Shown here in pieces: positions 45,474 to 53,329 of a DNA stretch of 64,000 bases; the stretch's first letter is position 1; each line of letters begins with the position of its first letter. Made by a program: the position numbers and the translations under genes. Below the pieces are notes generated by a model. The model was not told the DNA's origin, ran no database searches, and saw only the letters and a program-made list of their open reading frames with translations. This DNA comes from Methylobacterium sp. AMS5. GTDB lineage: Bacteria; Pseudomonadota; Alphaproteobacteria; Rhizobiales; Beijerinckiaceae. Where the stretch lies: the NCBI RefSeq assembly GCF_001542815.1, contig NZ_CP006992.1, forward strand, positions 4,035,501-4,099,500, given 5' to 3'.

Positions 45474-46217
45474 TCAGATCCCCGCGTACCAGGAAAATCC
45501 CATCTCCGAGACCATGCTGCCCCGGCCCTGGCCGAGCCCGTCCACCCGGTCGGTGGCCTCGATGCTGGCGAGGTATTTCAGCGACTTGTAGCCGAGCTGG
45601 CGCTCGACCCGCAGGCGGACCGGCGCACCGTGGGCCACGGGCAGGGCGCCGCCGTTCATGCCGTAGGCCAGGATCGTCTGCGGGTGCAGGGCGTCGAACA
45701 GGTCGTAGCTGTCCCACCAGCCGTCCACCGTGCGGATCACGATGAAGCGCGCCTCCGGTTTCAGCCCGACGCTTGCCAGAACGTGGGAGAGCGGCACGCC
45801 GGTCCAGCCGCCGATAGCCGACCAGCCCTGCTCGCAACTGTGCAGGGTCACCTGCGTGCGGGCCGGCATCGCCCTCAGCGCGGCGAGCGTGAAGGCGGCG
45901 GGCCGCTCCACGAGCCCGCTCACCGGCAGGCGCCAGTCGGAGAACCCGGACGCCTTCGAGCGCCGGTAATCGGGGTTGTCCGGATCGGTGGTGTTGATGG
46001 TGGGAAACACCGCCGAGATCGCCTCCGGCCCGAACTCCCGCACCAGCGGCTGGTCGCGCAGCAGGAGGCGCTGGGTGGCGAGGGTCAGGGTGTCGCTCAA
46101 GCCGTAGAGGCCCGGCCGGCGCGGGCCGTTCTCGATCAGCTCGCAGCCGCCGAGAAGGCCGCCGACCCCCATGGCCGAGGAGCCGAGCATCAGCCGGCGG
46201 CGGGTGAGATCGCTCAT
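45474..46217 (-). CDS. Molybdopterin-dependent oxidoreductase (YedY/MsrP-like), Tat lipoprotein signal
   Basis: The 247-residue protein has a twin-arginine start (LTRRRLMLGSSAMGVGG) followed by LLGGC, a lipobox with Cys25, so it is probably exported folded and lipidated. The sulfite-oxidase-type domain has the molybdenum-ligating Cys128 in LHSCEQGWSAIGGWTG and FIVIRTVDGWWDSYDLFDAL. The start overlaps the cytochrome b stop (ATGA), so its electron partner is likely that membrane cytochrome, as in YedYZ. The substrate is unknown. Confidence 0.87.
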   Translation of the reverse strand: MSDLTRRRLMLGSSAMGVGGLLGGCELIENGPRRPGLYGLSDTLTLATQRLLLRDQPLVREFGPEAISAVFPTINTTDPDNPDYRRSKASGFSDWRLPVSGLVERPAAFTLAALRAMPARTQVTLHSCEQGWSAIGGWTGVPLSHVLASVGLKPEARFIVIRTVDGWWDSYDLFDALHPQTILAYGMNGGALPVAHGAPVRLRVERQLGYKSLKYLASIEATDRVDGLGQGRGSMVSEMGFSWYAGI

Positions 46218-46942
46218 CGCGGGTCCTCCTCCGGCGCCGCCGGCCCGGATTTCGGCCGGGCGGAGCGCCCGGTGATCATGCCCCGCATCAGGTCGAGCGG
46301 CCCGTTGGCGAGCACCTGCCAGACATGGATGAGGAGGAAGCCGACGAGTCCGGCCGCCGACAGGAAGTGGATCGTGCGCGCCGATTGCCGCCCACCGAAC
46401 AGGGTGAACAGCTCGGGGTAAGCCGCCGTGACGCCGGGCGACATGGTGAGGCCGGAGAGCAGCATCACCGGCGCCAGCACGAGGATGACGGCGAGATAGG
46501 CGAGCTTTTGCAGAACGTTGTAGCGGTCGGCTCCTGCGGCACCCGAACCGGTGAGCCGCCAATGCACGCGGATATCAGCCGCGATGTGCCGGGGGTGGAG
46601 CTGGTCCCGGTCCGGGGTCAGGCGGCGCAGGAGATGCCCGCTCGCCAGGGCGACGAGCCCGTAGAGCGCGCCGTTGAGGACGAAGATCCAGGCGGCGAGG
46701 AAGTGGAGATTGCGGCCCCAGCCGGTCTGTTCGAGGTTCACCGGCAGCGGCAGGACGATCCAGGCCGGGGCGTCGTTGGCCCCGGTCTCGCCCCAGAACA
46801 ACCGGGGCAGGGCGAGCAGGATGGCGAGTCCGCTGACGAGGAGCGCCAGGAAGGCGCCGGTGTTCACCCAATGGGTCAGGCGCACCCAGAGCGGATGGCG
46901 CGGGACGGCCTTTTCCGCACGCGCCGTCATCGCGTTCGTCAT
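46214..46942 (-). CDS. Di-haem cytochrome b membrane subunit (b561-like)
   Basis: The 242-residue protein has four or five membrane helices with paired histidines: RLTHWVNTGAFLALLVSGLA, GRNLHFLAAWIFVLNGALYG and RTIHFLSAAGLVGFLLIHVW. It probably carries electrons between quinone and the periplasmic molybdoprotein whose gene overlaps it. Two ATG starts (46942, 46930) are possible. It follows a methyltransferase gene within 13 bp; the spacer is part of a 17-bp tandem duplication. Confidence 0.85.
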   Translation of the reverse strand: MTNAMTARAEKAVPRHPLWVRLTHWVNTGAFLALLVSGLAILLALPRLFWGETGANDAPAWIVLPLPVNLEQTGWGRNLHFLAAWIFVLNGALYGLVALASGHLLRRLTPDRDQLHPRHIAADIRVHWRLTGSGAAGADRYNVLQKLAYLAVILVLAPVMLLSGLTMSPGVTAAYPELFTLFGGRQSARTIHFLSAAGLVGFLLIHVWQVLANGPLDLMRGMITGRSARPKSGPAAPEEDPR

Positions 46943-46971
46943 GGCCTGTCCGCCGTCATGGCCTGTCCGCC
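46938..46971. repeat. 17-bp tandem duplication at a gene junction
   Basis: GTCATGGCCTGTCCGCC occurs twice head to tail without mismatch. It covers the end of the methyltransferase gene and the start of the cytochrome b gene. It appears to be a recent slippage duplication that alters the end of the upstream protein. Confidence 0.85.
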
Positions 46972-47552
46972 CGCCGCAGCACGTCGAGGCGGTAGGCATC
47001 CGTGCGGGCGCCGGACAGCACCCGGCAGAACGGGGCCGTGCCCGCGATGAAGCCCTCCGCCGCCGCGTCGCCGGAGAGGGGATAATCGGTCTCGCCGAGC
47101 CAGTGCACGAGGACGCAGTCGCCCCCCGGCGCCAGGCTCGCCTCCACCCGTGCGACGAGCCGGGCCAGATCGTCCGTGCTGAGGAAGTAGAGCATCTCGC
47201 CGAAGATGATGAGGTCGAACCGGCCCTCCGGCCAGACCTCCGGCACCGCGCCGCGGACGAAGCCGACTTGCGGGTATTCCGCGCAACGCGCCTGCGCGGC
47301 ATCGAGCGCCGCCTGCGCGACGTCGAGGGCGGTCAGCGCCCCGCAGCGAGGGGCGAGCGCCCGGGTGAAGACGCCGATGGAGCAGCCGACCTCCAGAGCC
47401 CGGTCGTAGCGCGCCCGTGGCAGGGCCTGGAGCGTCGCGGCGTATTTCTCCGCCTCGTAGGCGCTGGAGGTGAAGCGCCAGGGATCGGAATCGGAAGCGT
47501 AGATCTCCGAAAAGTAGCGCTCCGGCAGCGTCTCCGTCCGACGGCCGCTCAT
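46956..47552 (-). CDS. SAM-dependent methyltransferase (NodS-like)
   Basis: The 198-residue class I methyltransferase has motif I ALEVGCSIGVFTRALAP at about 51-67, the acidic ribose-binding residue in LTALDVAQAAL, and FDLIIFGEMLYFLS. The N-terminal RYFSEIYASDSDPWRFTSSA and YEAEKYAATL resemble NodS N-methyltransferases. Its start overlaps the acyl-CoA dehydrogenase stop (ATGA). The substrate is unknown; an N-methylated amide or amine is possible by analogy. Confidence 0.85.
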   Translation of the reverse strand: MSGRRTETLPERYFSEIYASDSDPWRFTSSAYEAEKYAATLQALPRARYDRALEVGCSIGVFTRALAPRCGALTALDVAQAALDAAQARCAEYPQVGFVRGAVPEVWPEGRFDLIIFGEMLYFLSTDDLARLVARVEASLAPGGDCVLVHWLGETDYPLSGDAAAEGFIAGTAPFCRVLSGARTDAYRLDVLRRADRP

Positions 47553-48691
47553 CCCACACGCTCCGCGGCGCGCGGGGTGGCCTCGTCGGGCCACAGGGCG
47601 TGGAGCGGCTCATCGGCCGCCAATGCGTGCGCGGCCATGCCGGTCAGGGCGAAATCCGGGGCCGGCTGGCGCAGATAGGTTGCGAGGTCGCGCATCAGGC
47701 GCTCCAGGGGATGGCTTTCGAGGAACCCCGCGAGCCCGATCGAACGCTGCGCCAGGGTGATCACGTCGAGGCCCGCCTGCTCGACTGCGGCGCGGGCGAG
47801 GTTGACGTAGGCGATGACCCGCTCGGGGTGGCCGGCTTCCGCGGCAGCGAGGCGGGCGGCGCGGGCGACGAGCAGGCGGCTCGTCTCCGCCGCGACCATG
47901 GCCCGCCCGAACCGGGCCTGCTGGTGCGGGTCGTCGGCCCGGCCGGTGGCGGCGAGATGCGCCCGGTGGGTCTCGAGCACCGCCTCGATCCCGCCGAGCT
48001 GGACCGCGAGGAAGCGCCACGCCCCGGCGAAGAAGAAGGGCTGGCGCCCATAATCGTCCGGCGCGCCGATCACCTCGCCGTCGCGCAGGCCGAGCCCGGA
48101 GAAATCGACCGTACCGGTCGCGGTCGCCCGCATGCCGTGGACGCACCACTCCGACAGGTCGGCCCGTTCGCCAGGTTCGAGGCGCAGCACCAGCATCAGC
48201 CGGCGCCCGTCGGCGATCCGCGCCGTCACGAGCGGGCGGGTGACGAAGCCCGCCCCCGAGGCGTAGGTCTTCACGCCTTCGAGGCCGTCCGCACCGTCGA
48301 GGACGAGGCCGCCCTCGGCCGGCTCGGTGTTCCAGACGCCGAAGAGCTGGCCCTCCGCCGCATCGCGGGCGAGCCGCTCGGCGACGGCGGTGTCGGCGTA
48401 GCGCAGCACCAGGGCCAGCGCGTTGACGTGCCCTTCGTAGAGCCGCCCGACCGCGAGGTCGTCGCGGCCGATCTCCGTCAGCAGGGCCCGCAGAGCGTCG
48501 ACTCGGGCGGGCTCGCACAATCCGGCGCCGCCGAGCGCTTCGGGCAGGGGCGCGGCGAGATGCCCGGCCCGACGCAGCCGGGCGATGGCCTGCGCGGGAA
48601 AGCCGCCCTGCGCATCCGCCGTCTCGTCGCACGCGCCGGCCCGGGGCACCCTAGGCGACCGCGCGAGAGAAAGGAGCGAATGGGGCGACAC
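47549..48691 (-). CDS. Acyl-CoA dehydrogenase-like flavoprotein
   Basis: The 380-residue protein resembles the acyl-CoA dehydrogenase superfamily: AGHLAAPLPEALGGAGLCEP, a beta domain with WCVHGMRATATGTVDFSGLG, and a helical C-terminus with RSIGLAGFLESHPLERLMRD. The usual catalytic Glu cannot be located with confidence. The start is uncertain; GTG at 48691 is chosen because upstream codons lose family similarity, but a start further in is possible. It heads a four-gene operon. The 315-bp gap to 49007 holds no other gene I can support. Confidence 0.72.
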   Translation of the reverse strand: MSPHSLLSLARSPRVPRAGACDETADAQGGFPAQAIARLRRAGHLAAPLPEALGGAGLCEPARVDALRALLTEIGRDDLAVGRLYEGHVNALALVLRYADTAVAERLARDAAEGQLFGVWNTEPAEGGLVLDGADGLEGVKTYASGAGFVTRPLVTARIADGRRLMLVLRLEPGERADLSEWCVHGMRATATGTVDFSGLGLRDGEVIGAPDDYGRQPFFFAGAWRFLAVQLGGIEAVLETHRAHLAATGRADDPHQQARFGRAMVAAETSRLLVARAARLAAAEAGHPERVIAYVNLARAAVEQAGLDVITLAQRSIGLAGFLESHPLERLMRDLATYLRQPAPDFALTGMAAHALAADEPLHALWPDEATPRAAERVG

Positions 48692-49006
48692 AAGCGGCTC
48701 GGGGTTCGATGAATCGGAAAAGACATCCCACGAACGGTCCGACACCCCTGCGCGGGCGCACTGGCCTGACGGGAAAGCCCTACCGGAACAAAACCTAGAG
48801 CGGCAAGGCGCGTCTTCCCATGCGGCGCAGTCGCGGGGGGGGCGATTATCCCCGGCGGTGTCAGGGGCGGAACCGCGGGGCGCCTCACGGGCGTTCACGT
48901 CTTTGGCCGGACCGCACAAGCGGCCGGGACGACATCCGGAGGGAGCGATGGCGGACGACACCGAGCGGCTCGGCCTTCTCATGGGCGTGTAGAGAGGGTG
49001 CAGACC

Positions 49007-49243
49007 GTGAGCGAGACCGAACGTGACACCGATCCGGCGCCCGAACCGAAGCTCGCCGGCATCCTGACCTTCCCGCCGGAGGTCGTGGCGGCGCTGGACG
49101 AGCATTGCGCGGTCGAGCGCCTGCCGCGGGACCGGGCAATCTGCGAGATCGTCGCCGAGTATCTGCGCTTCAAGGGCTATCTGCGCACCCGCCCGGTGCA
49201 CCCGCATCGCACGCCCCGGGGCGAGAAGCCGGAGGGTCCCTGA
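49007..49243 (+). CDS. Small protein with possible ribbon-helix-helix fold
   Basis: The 78-residue protein has a short strand (LAGILTFPPEVVAALDEHC) followed by helical VERLPRDRAICEIVAEYLRF, which fits a CopG-like DNA-binding fold. GTG at 49007 is preferred to GTG at 48998 because GAGAGGG lies at a better distance. It is followed after 2 bp by another small gene. I recognise no named family. Confidence 0.55.
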   Translation: MSETERDTDPAPEPKLAGILTFPPEVVAALDEHCAVERLPRDRAICEIVAEYLRFKGYLRTRPVHPHRTPRGEKPEGP

Positions 49244-49245
49244 CG

Positions 49246-49458
49246 ATGGCGACCTCGTTCAAGGGCCTCTTCCTCTGCCCGCCGAAGCAGCCGCGCCCGA
49301 GCCATGTCCGGGTTCGGGACGGGGAGGGCGGTGAGACCACCCTGCCGCTGGAGGAATACGAGGCCCGCGCCGGCCAGCCGCCCTGGCAGAGCCTGCCCTG
49401 GGAGGGCGAGGCCGGGCCGGACGACGGCGACAGGCACGGGCCCGAACTCAGCATGTGA
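49246..49458 (+). CDS. Small acidic protein, unknown
   Basis: The 70-residue protein MATSFKGLFLCPPKQPRPSH continues to an acidic, Pro/Gly-rich C-terminus with a WQSLPW motif. It starts 2 bp after the preceding stop and has GGAGGG 7 nt upstream. It is probably co-transcribed and ends at the terminator 49499-49528. No function can be given. Confidence 0.6.
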   Translation: MATSFKGLFLCPPKQPRPSHVRVRDGEGGETTLPLEEYEARAGQPPWQSLPWEGEAGPDDGDRHGPELSM

Positions 49459-49498
49459 GGCCGTTCACGGCTCACCGGGTCGATTGCGGAGGCATCCC

Positions 49499-49528
49499 CG
49501 CTCCCCGCATGCGGGGAGCGAGTTTTTC
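49499..49528 (+). terminator. Rho-independent terminator of the small-gene pair
   Basis: CGCTCCCCGCATGCGGGGAGCG is a perfect palindromic hairpin followed by AGTTTTT. It ends the rightward two-gene transcript and faces the leftward aldo/keto reductase gene. Confidence 0.85.
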
Positions 49529-49545
49529 TGCGAACCCGTCCCGCC

Positions 49546-50580
49546 TCACCAAGCCGTCGGCTTGGGGTTACGCTCGTCGAAGCCGGTCTGGTGCCAATAG
49601 GGATAGATCGGATTTTCCCGGCTCGCCGCGTCGAGGCGGGCGATCTGGTCGGCCGTGAGCGACCAGCCCACCGCGCCGAGATTCTGCTTCAGCTGCTCCT
49701 CGTTGCGCGCGCCGATGACGATGTTGCACACGGTCGGGCGGCTGAGCAGCCAGTTCAGCGCCACCTGCGGCAGGGTCTTACCGGTCTCGGCGGCGACCGC
49801 ATCGAGGGCATCAATCACATCGTAGAGGTACGCGTCGGAGACGATGGGACCGCCCTCCGCGCCGCCCGCCGTGGCGAGGCGCCCGCCCGAAGCCGCCTGC
49901 CCCCGCCGGATCTTGCCGGTGAGCCGGCCCCAGCCCAGCGGGCTCCACACCATCAGGCCGACACCCTGGTCGAGGCCGAGCGGCATCAGCTCCCACTCGT
50001 AGTGGCGGCCGATCAGCGAGTAATAGCCTTGATAGACGACGTAGCGGGCGAGCCCGTATTTCTCCGAGGTCGCCAGCGCCTTCATCAATTGCCAGCCGGA
50101 GAAGTTCGAGGCGCCGATATAGCCGATCTTGCCCGAACGGGTGAGGTCGTCGAGCGCCCGCAGGGTCTCCTCGACGGGCGTCAGCGCGTCGAAGCCGTGC
50201 ATGAAGTAGACGTCGATATGGTCGGTCTGGAGCCGCTTCAGGCTCGCCTCGCAGGCGCGGATCAGGTGGTGGCGCGACGAGCCGACCGCGTTCACGTCCT
50301 CGCCGACCCGGAACGTCGCCTTGGTGGAGATCAGGAGCCGGTCGCGGCGGCCCTTGATCGCCTCGCCGAGGATCTTTTCGGAATCGCCGCTCGAATAGAG
50401 GTCGGCGGTGTCGAGGAAGTTGACGCCTGCATCGAGGCAGAGATCGATCAGGCGGCTCGCCTCGGCCACGCCGGTGCTGCCCCAGTTCTGGAAGAACGCG
50501 TCGGTGCCGCCGAAGGTGGCGGTGCCGAGGCTGAGCACCGGCACCTTGAGGCCCGAGCGTCCGAACTGCCGGTATTCCAT
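49546..50580 (-). CDS. Aldo/keto reductase
   Basis: The 344-residue NADPH-dependent reductase has the catalytic tetrad Asp57 and Tyr62 in NFLDTADLYSSG, Lys87 in LISTKATF and His128 in DVYFMHGF. The phosphate-binding IVIGARNEEQLKQNL near the C-terminus fits family 12/11-like members. ATG at 50580 starts the conserved EYRQFGRSGLKVPVLSLGT block; the longer frame to 50805 has no similarity. It is leftward, monocistronic as seen, and has no signal peptide. Confidence 0.9.
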   Translation of the reverse strand: MEYRQFGRSGLKVPVLSLGTATFGGTDAFFQNWGSTGVAEASRLIDLCLDAGVNFLDTADLYSSGDSEKILGEAIKGRRDRLLISTKATFRVGEDVNAVGSSRHHLIRACEASLKRLQTDHIDVYFMHGFDALTPVEETLRALDDLTRSGKIGYIGASNFSGWQLMKALATSEKYGLARYVVYQGYYSLIGRHYEWELMPLGLDQGVGLMVWSPLGWGRLTGKIRRGQAASGGRLATAGGAEGGPIVSDAYLYDVIDALDAVAAETGKTLPQVALNWLLSRPTVCNIVIGARNEEQLKQNLGAVGWSLTADQIARLDAASRENPIYPYWHQTGFDERNPKPTAW

Positions 50581-50896
50581 GTCCGTCACTCCGCTGTGGC
50601 TGTCGGGAAACGGCCCCGAGAGGCCGCCTGTCCCCGTCTTGAAGAGCCCGGCGCGCCCCGGCAATGCGGCGGACCGGGCGGGCACCCTGCGAGGCGCGAA
50701 TGGCGCCGCTGCCATCATACCGCCATCGGACGCCCCTGGTTCCGCCACCGAAAGGGGCTGGTTTCGCAAAGACTTCGTCAACCAAGAGCCACTATTAAAG
50801 CTCAAGTTTTAGGAACCCCGATCGGGGCTGCCTCTTCTTTCATCAGATCCGGCGGCAGCGTCGCCAGCCGGTCTTAAACATTGGGAATGTCGTCTC

Positions 50897-51124
50897 GTGA
50901 GTTTCACCGTCAGCGCCGGCACCGCATCCCGCGTCTATTCCTGGCAGCACGGCTCCCTGCTGAGCGCCCTGGAGCAGGGCCTGTCGCTGACGACCTCCGG
51001 CATGAGCGACGTCCGCATCGTCGATTCGGAAGGCCGCAGCCACAGCCCCGCCGCGCTCTACCAGCGCGTGTTCGGGCAGCAGCCGACGGACGCAGCCGCG
51101 CAGCCCCGCGCCCGCGCGGCCTGA
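50897..51124 (+). CDS. Small conserved-looking protein, unknown
   Basis: The 75-residue protein begins MSFTVSAGTASRVYSWQHGS and ends in an Ala/Arg-rich tail. GTG start at 50897; TCGTG-type ribosome context is weak. The central LTTSGMSDVRIVDSEGRSHS segment looks like a beta-rich small domain. It sits alone between two leftward genes. No family is recognised. Confidence 0.5.
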   Translation: MSFTVSAGTASRVYSWQHGSLLSALEQGLSLTTSGMSDVRIVDSEGRSHSPAALYQRVFGQQPTDAAAQPRARAA

Positions 51125-51134
51125 TCCCCCCTTC

Positions 51135-51186
51135 GCGCATCCTCTGTTTCCGAAAGCCGTAACCCGCCTTTCGGGACGATGCTCTA
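51135..51186 (+). repeat. Dispersed repeat R1, 3' half
   Basis: GCGCATCCTCTGTTTCCGAA then AGCCGTAACCCGCCTTTCGG and GATGCTCTA match the end of R1. The final CTA is the leftward stop codon of the cysteine-hydrolase gene. It lies between convergent genes. Confidence 0.8.
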
Positions 51187-51783
51187 CCCCCGGATCGCCG
51201 CCGCATCCGGCGCCACCACCGCGAACAGGTCACCGAGCGCCGCGAGGCTTGCGGCCTGCACCGCGGCCGCCGGTACGGTCGCACCGTCCGGCCCCGGCAG
51301 GGCGCGGGTGGCGGTGGCCGAGGCCACCACGGTCGGGCGGAAGCCGAGGTTGAAGGCGCTGCGCGCGGTCGAATTCACGCACATATGCGTCATGAAGCCG
51401 GCCAGGATCACGTCCTTGATGCCGGCTGCCTCCAGTTGCGCCTGCAGGTCGGTCCCGACGAAGGAACTCGGATAGGCCTTGGTGATGACGGGCTCCCCAT
51501 CCCGCGGGGCGACCTCGTCGCTGATCTGGCCGATGGCCGCGGTGAGATCGTAGGGCGAGCCCGGCCCGGCATCGTGGCGCACGTGGAAGACGGGGATCCC
51601 CGCCGCCCGCGCCCGTTCCAGCAGCGCCTGCGCCTCGCGGATCGCCGGCTCGACGCCCTCCAGGCGCATCACGCCCTCGCGGTAGGTGTTCTGCAGGTCG
51701 ATCATCACCAAGCCTGAGCCCGACAGGGAAGCGGGCTCCGGCGGCAGCCCGGACAGGCTGCGAAGCGTTTTGAGGTCGGTCAT
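51184..51783 (-). CDS. Isochorismatase-like cysteine hydrolase
   Basis: The 199-residue enzyme has the family's Asp29-Lys102-Cys135 triad: GLVMIDLQNTYREGVM, VITKAYPSSFVGT and FMTHMCVNSTARSAFNLGF. The cis-peptide region before Cys is conserved. Members include nicotinamidases, N-carbamoyl hydrolases and isochorismatases; the substrate is not determined. It is leftward, with its stop codon taken from an R1 repeat. Confidence 0.9.
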   Translation of the reverse strand: MTDLKTLRSLSGLPPEPASLSGSGLVMIDLQNTYREGVMRLEGVEPAIREAQALLERARAAGIPVFHVRHDAGPGSPYDLTAAIGQISDEVAPRDGEPVITKAYPSSFVGTDLQAQLEAAGIKDVILAGFMTHMCVNSTARSAFNLGFRPTVVASATATRALPGPDGATVPAAAVQAASLAALGDLFAVVAPDAAAIRG

Positions 51784-51950
51784 GGCTGGCCCTTCTCGTG
51801 GGATGCGTTTCCGGGCGGGATGTGAGCCGAGTGGGGCCGCCCGCGCAACCTGTCGATCAGGCCAACAGACACGAAGGCACCGATCCCCCCGTCATCCCGA
51901 GGCCTCCGCTTCGCTGCGGCAGCTCGGGATGAGGACGAGGATGGGATCGG

Positions 51951-52018
51951 CGCTGCCCGAAAGCCTTAGCGCTGCCCGAAAGCCTTAGCGCTGCGCGAAA
52001 TCCTCAGCGCTGCGCGGC
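51951..52018. repeat. Tandem repeat, 19-bp units (about 3.5 copies)
   Basis: The unit CGCTGCCCGAAAGCCTTAG occurs twice exactly, followed by a diverged third copy and a partial fourth. The array reaches the last codons and stop of the efflux adaptor gene, so the protein's end (MQAAQR) is within the repeat. Confidence 0.85.
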
Positions 52019-53329
52019 TTGCATCGGCTTGTCCGACTTCGGCGCCTGGGGAGCGATGCGGCCGCCGTCCTTGAGATCGGCCGGGGGGCTCAGCACGAGG
52101 CGCTCGCCGCCGGAGAGACCCTTGTCCACCTCGACCACCGTGCCCTTGTCGCGGGCGACGTGGACCTCGACCCAACCCACGCGGTCGTCCTCGCGGGCCA
52201 CCGCCACGCGGGTGCCGGACTGGTTGAACACCAGGGCCTCGGCCGGCACCGCCACCGTGGCGCCGCCGGTGCGGGGAATCGCCAGGGTCACGTAGACGTA
52301 GAGGCCCGGCCGCAGGGTGCGGTCGGGGTTCGGCACGTCGACCTGCGTCGTCAGGGTGCGCGAGGAGGCGAGCAAAGCCACCGAACTGCGCTCGACCACG
52401 CCGGCAAAGCTGCGGTCGGGCATTTGCGGCACCTTGATCTGGGCCGGGATGCCGGGCTGCACGCCCACCGCCGCGTTCTGCGGCACGTTGACCGAAATGC
52501 GCAGCACGTCGTCCCGGTCCATCGACAGGAGCGGCGAGCCGGAGCCGGCATCGGCCTGGACGAGGTCGCCGACATCGACGTTGCGGGTGGTGATCACGCC
52601 GTCGAAGGGGGCGGTGACGATCTCGAAGCCGGTCAGCGCCTTGAGGCGGCCGACGGTCGCCTGCTGCGCCTTGATGTTGGCCTGGGCCACCTTCACGTCG
52701 GCCTCCGCCGAGGCGAGGTTCGCCTGCTGCGCCAGAACGCCGGCCTGGGTGTTGTCGGCGGTCTGCTTCGAGGCCCAGCCCTGGCCGGCGAGCGTCGAGG
52801 TGCGCGAATTGGTGGCCTGGGCGAGGTTCGTATTGGCCTTGGCCTGATCGACCATGGCCCGGGCCCGCAGGAGCTGGGCCTCGAGCTGCCCGAGCTGCGC
52901 CTCGGCTTGCGCGAGTTGCTGGTCGAGATCCGGGGCGGCGATGCGCAGGAGCACGTCACCCTTCTTCACCCGCGAGCCGAGATCGACGCGCCGCTCGGCG
53001 ATGTAGCCGGTGGCGCGGGGATAGATCCGCGCGGTGGCGAAGGGCTCGGTCTGGCCCGGCAGGGTCAGCTCGATCGGCCCGTCGAGGCGCTTGGCCTCCT
53101 CGGTGCGCACTTTCGGCACGAACTCCATCTGCCGGGTTCGCGTCGCCTCGGCCCGTGCCGCGCGCTGCCAGTGGCCGTAGCCGCCGTAAGCCAGCAGGCC
53201 AAGCGCGATCAGCCCGGCCAGCGCGAAGCCGCCCTTGCCCGGCGGCGGCGGGGCTTTTTTGTCGTCCCCTGTCCGGTCGGGCTGGCTCACGGAACGATCC
53301 TTCTCTCGATACCCACGCGCATCAGACAT
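52004..53329 (-). CDS. RND efflux adaptor, MdtA/NolF-like
   Basis: The 441-residue periplasmic adaptor has an N-terminal membrane anchor (GGFALAGLIALGLLAYGGYG at about 33-52) instead of a cleaved signal, a lipoyl region with RATGYIAERRVDLGSRVKKG, a long Ala/Gln coiled hairpin (about 130-230) and a barrel part FEIVTAPFDGVITTRNVDVG. It overlaps the pump gene upstream by 8 bp and is translated after it. Pump first, adaptor second is the reverse of the order seen at 29011-33602. Confidence 0.92.
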   Translation of the reverse strand: MSDARGYREKDRSVSQPDRTGDDKKAPPPPGKGGFALAGLIALGLLAYGGYGHWQRAARAEATRTRQMEFVPKVRTEEAKRLDGPIELTLPGQTEPFATARIYPRATGYIAERRVDLGSRVKKGDVLLRIAAPDLDQQLAQAEAQLGQLEAQLLRARAMVDQAKANTNLAQATNSRTSTLAGQGWASKQTADNTQAGVLAQQANLASAEADVKVAQANIKAQQATVGRLKALTGFEIVTAPFDGVITTRNVDVGDLVQADAGSGSPLLSMDRDDVLRISVNVPQNAAVGVQPGIPAQIKVPQMPDRSFAGVVERSSVALLASSRTLTTQVDVPNPDRTLRPGLYVYVTLAIPRTGGATVAVPAEALVFNQSGTRVAVAREDDRVGWVEVHVARDKGTVVEVDKGLSGGERLVLSPPADLKDGGRIAPQAPKSDKPMQAAQR

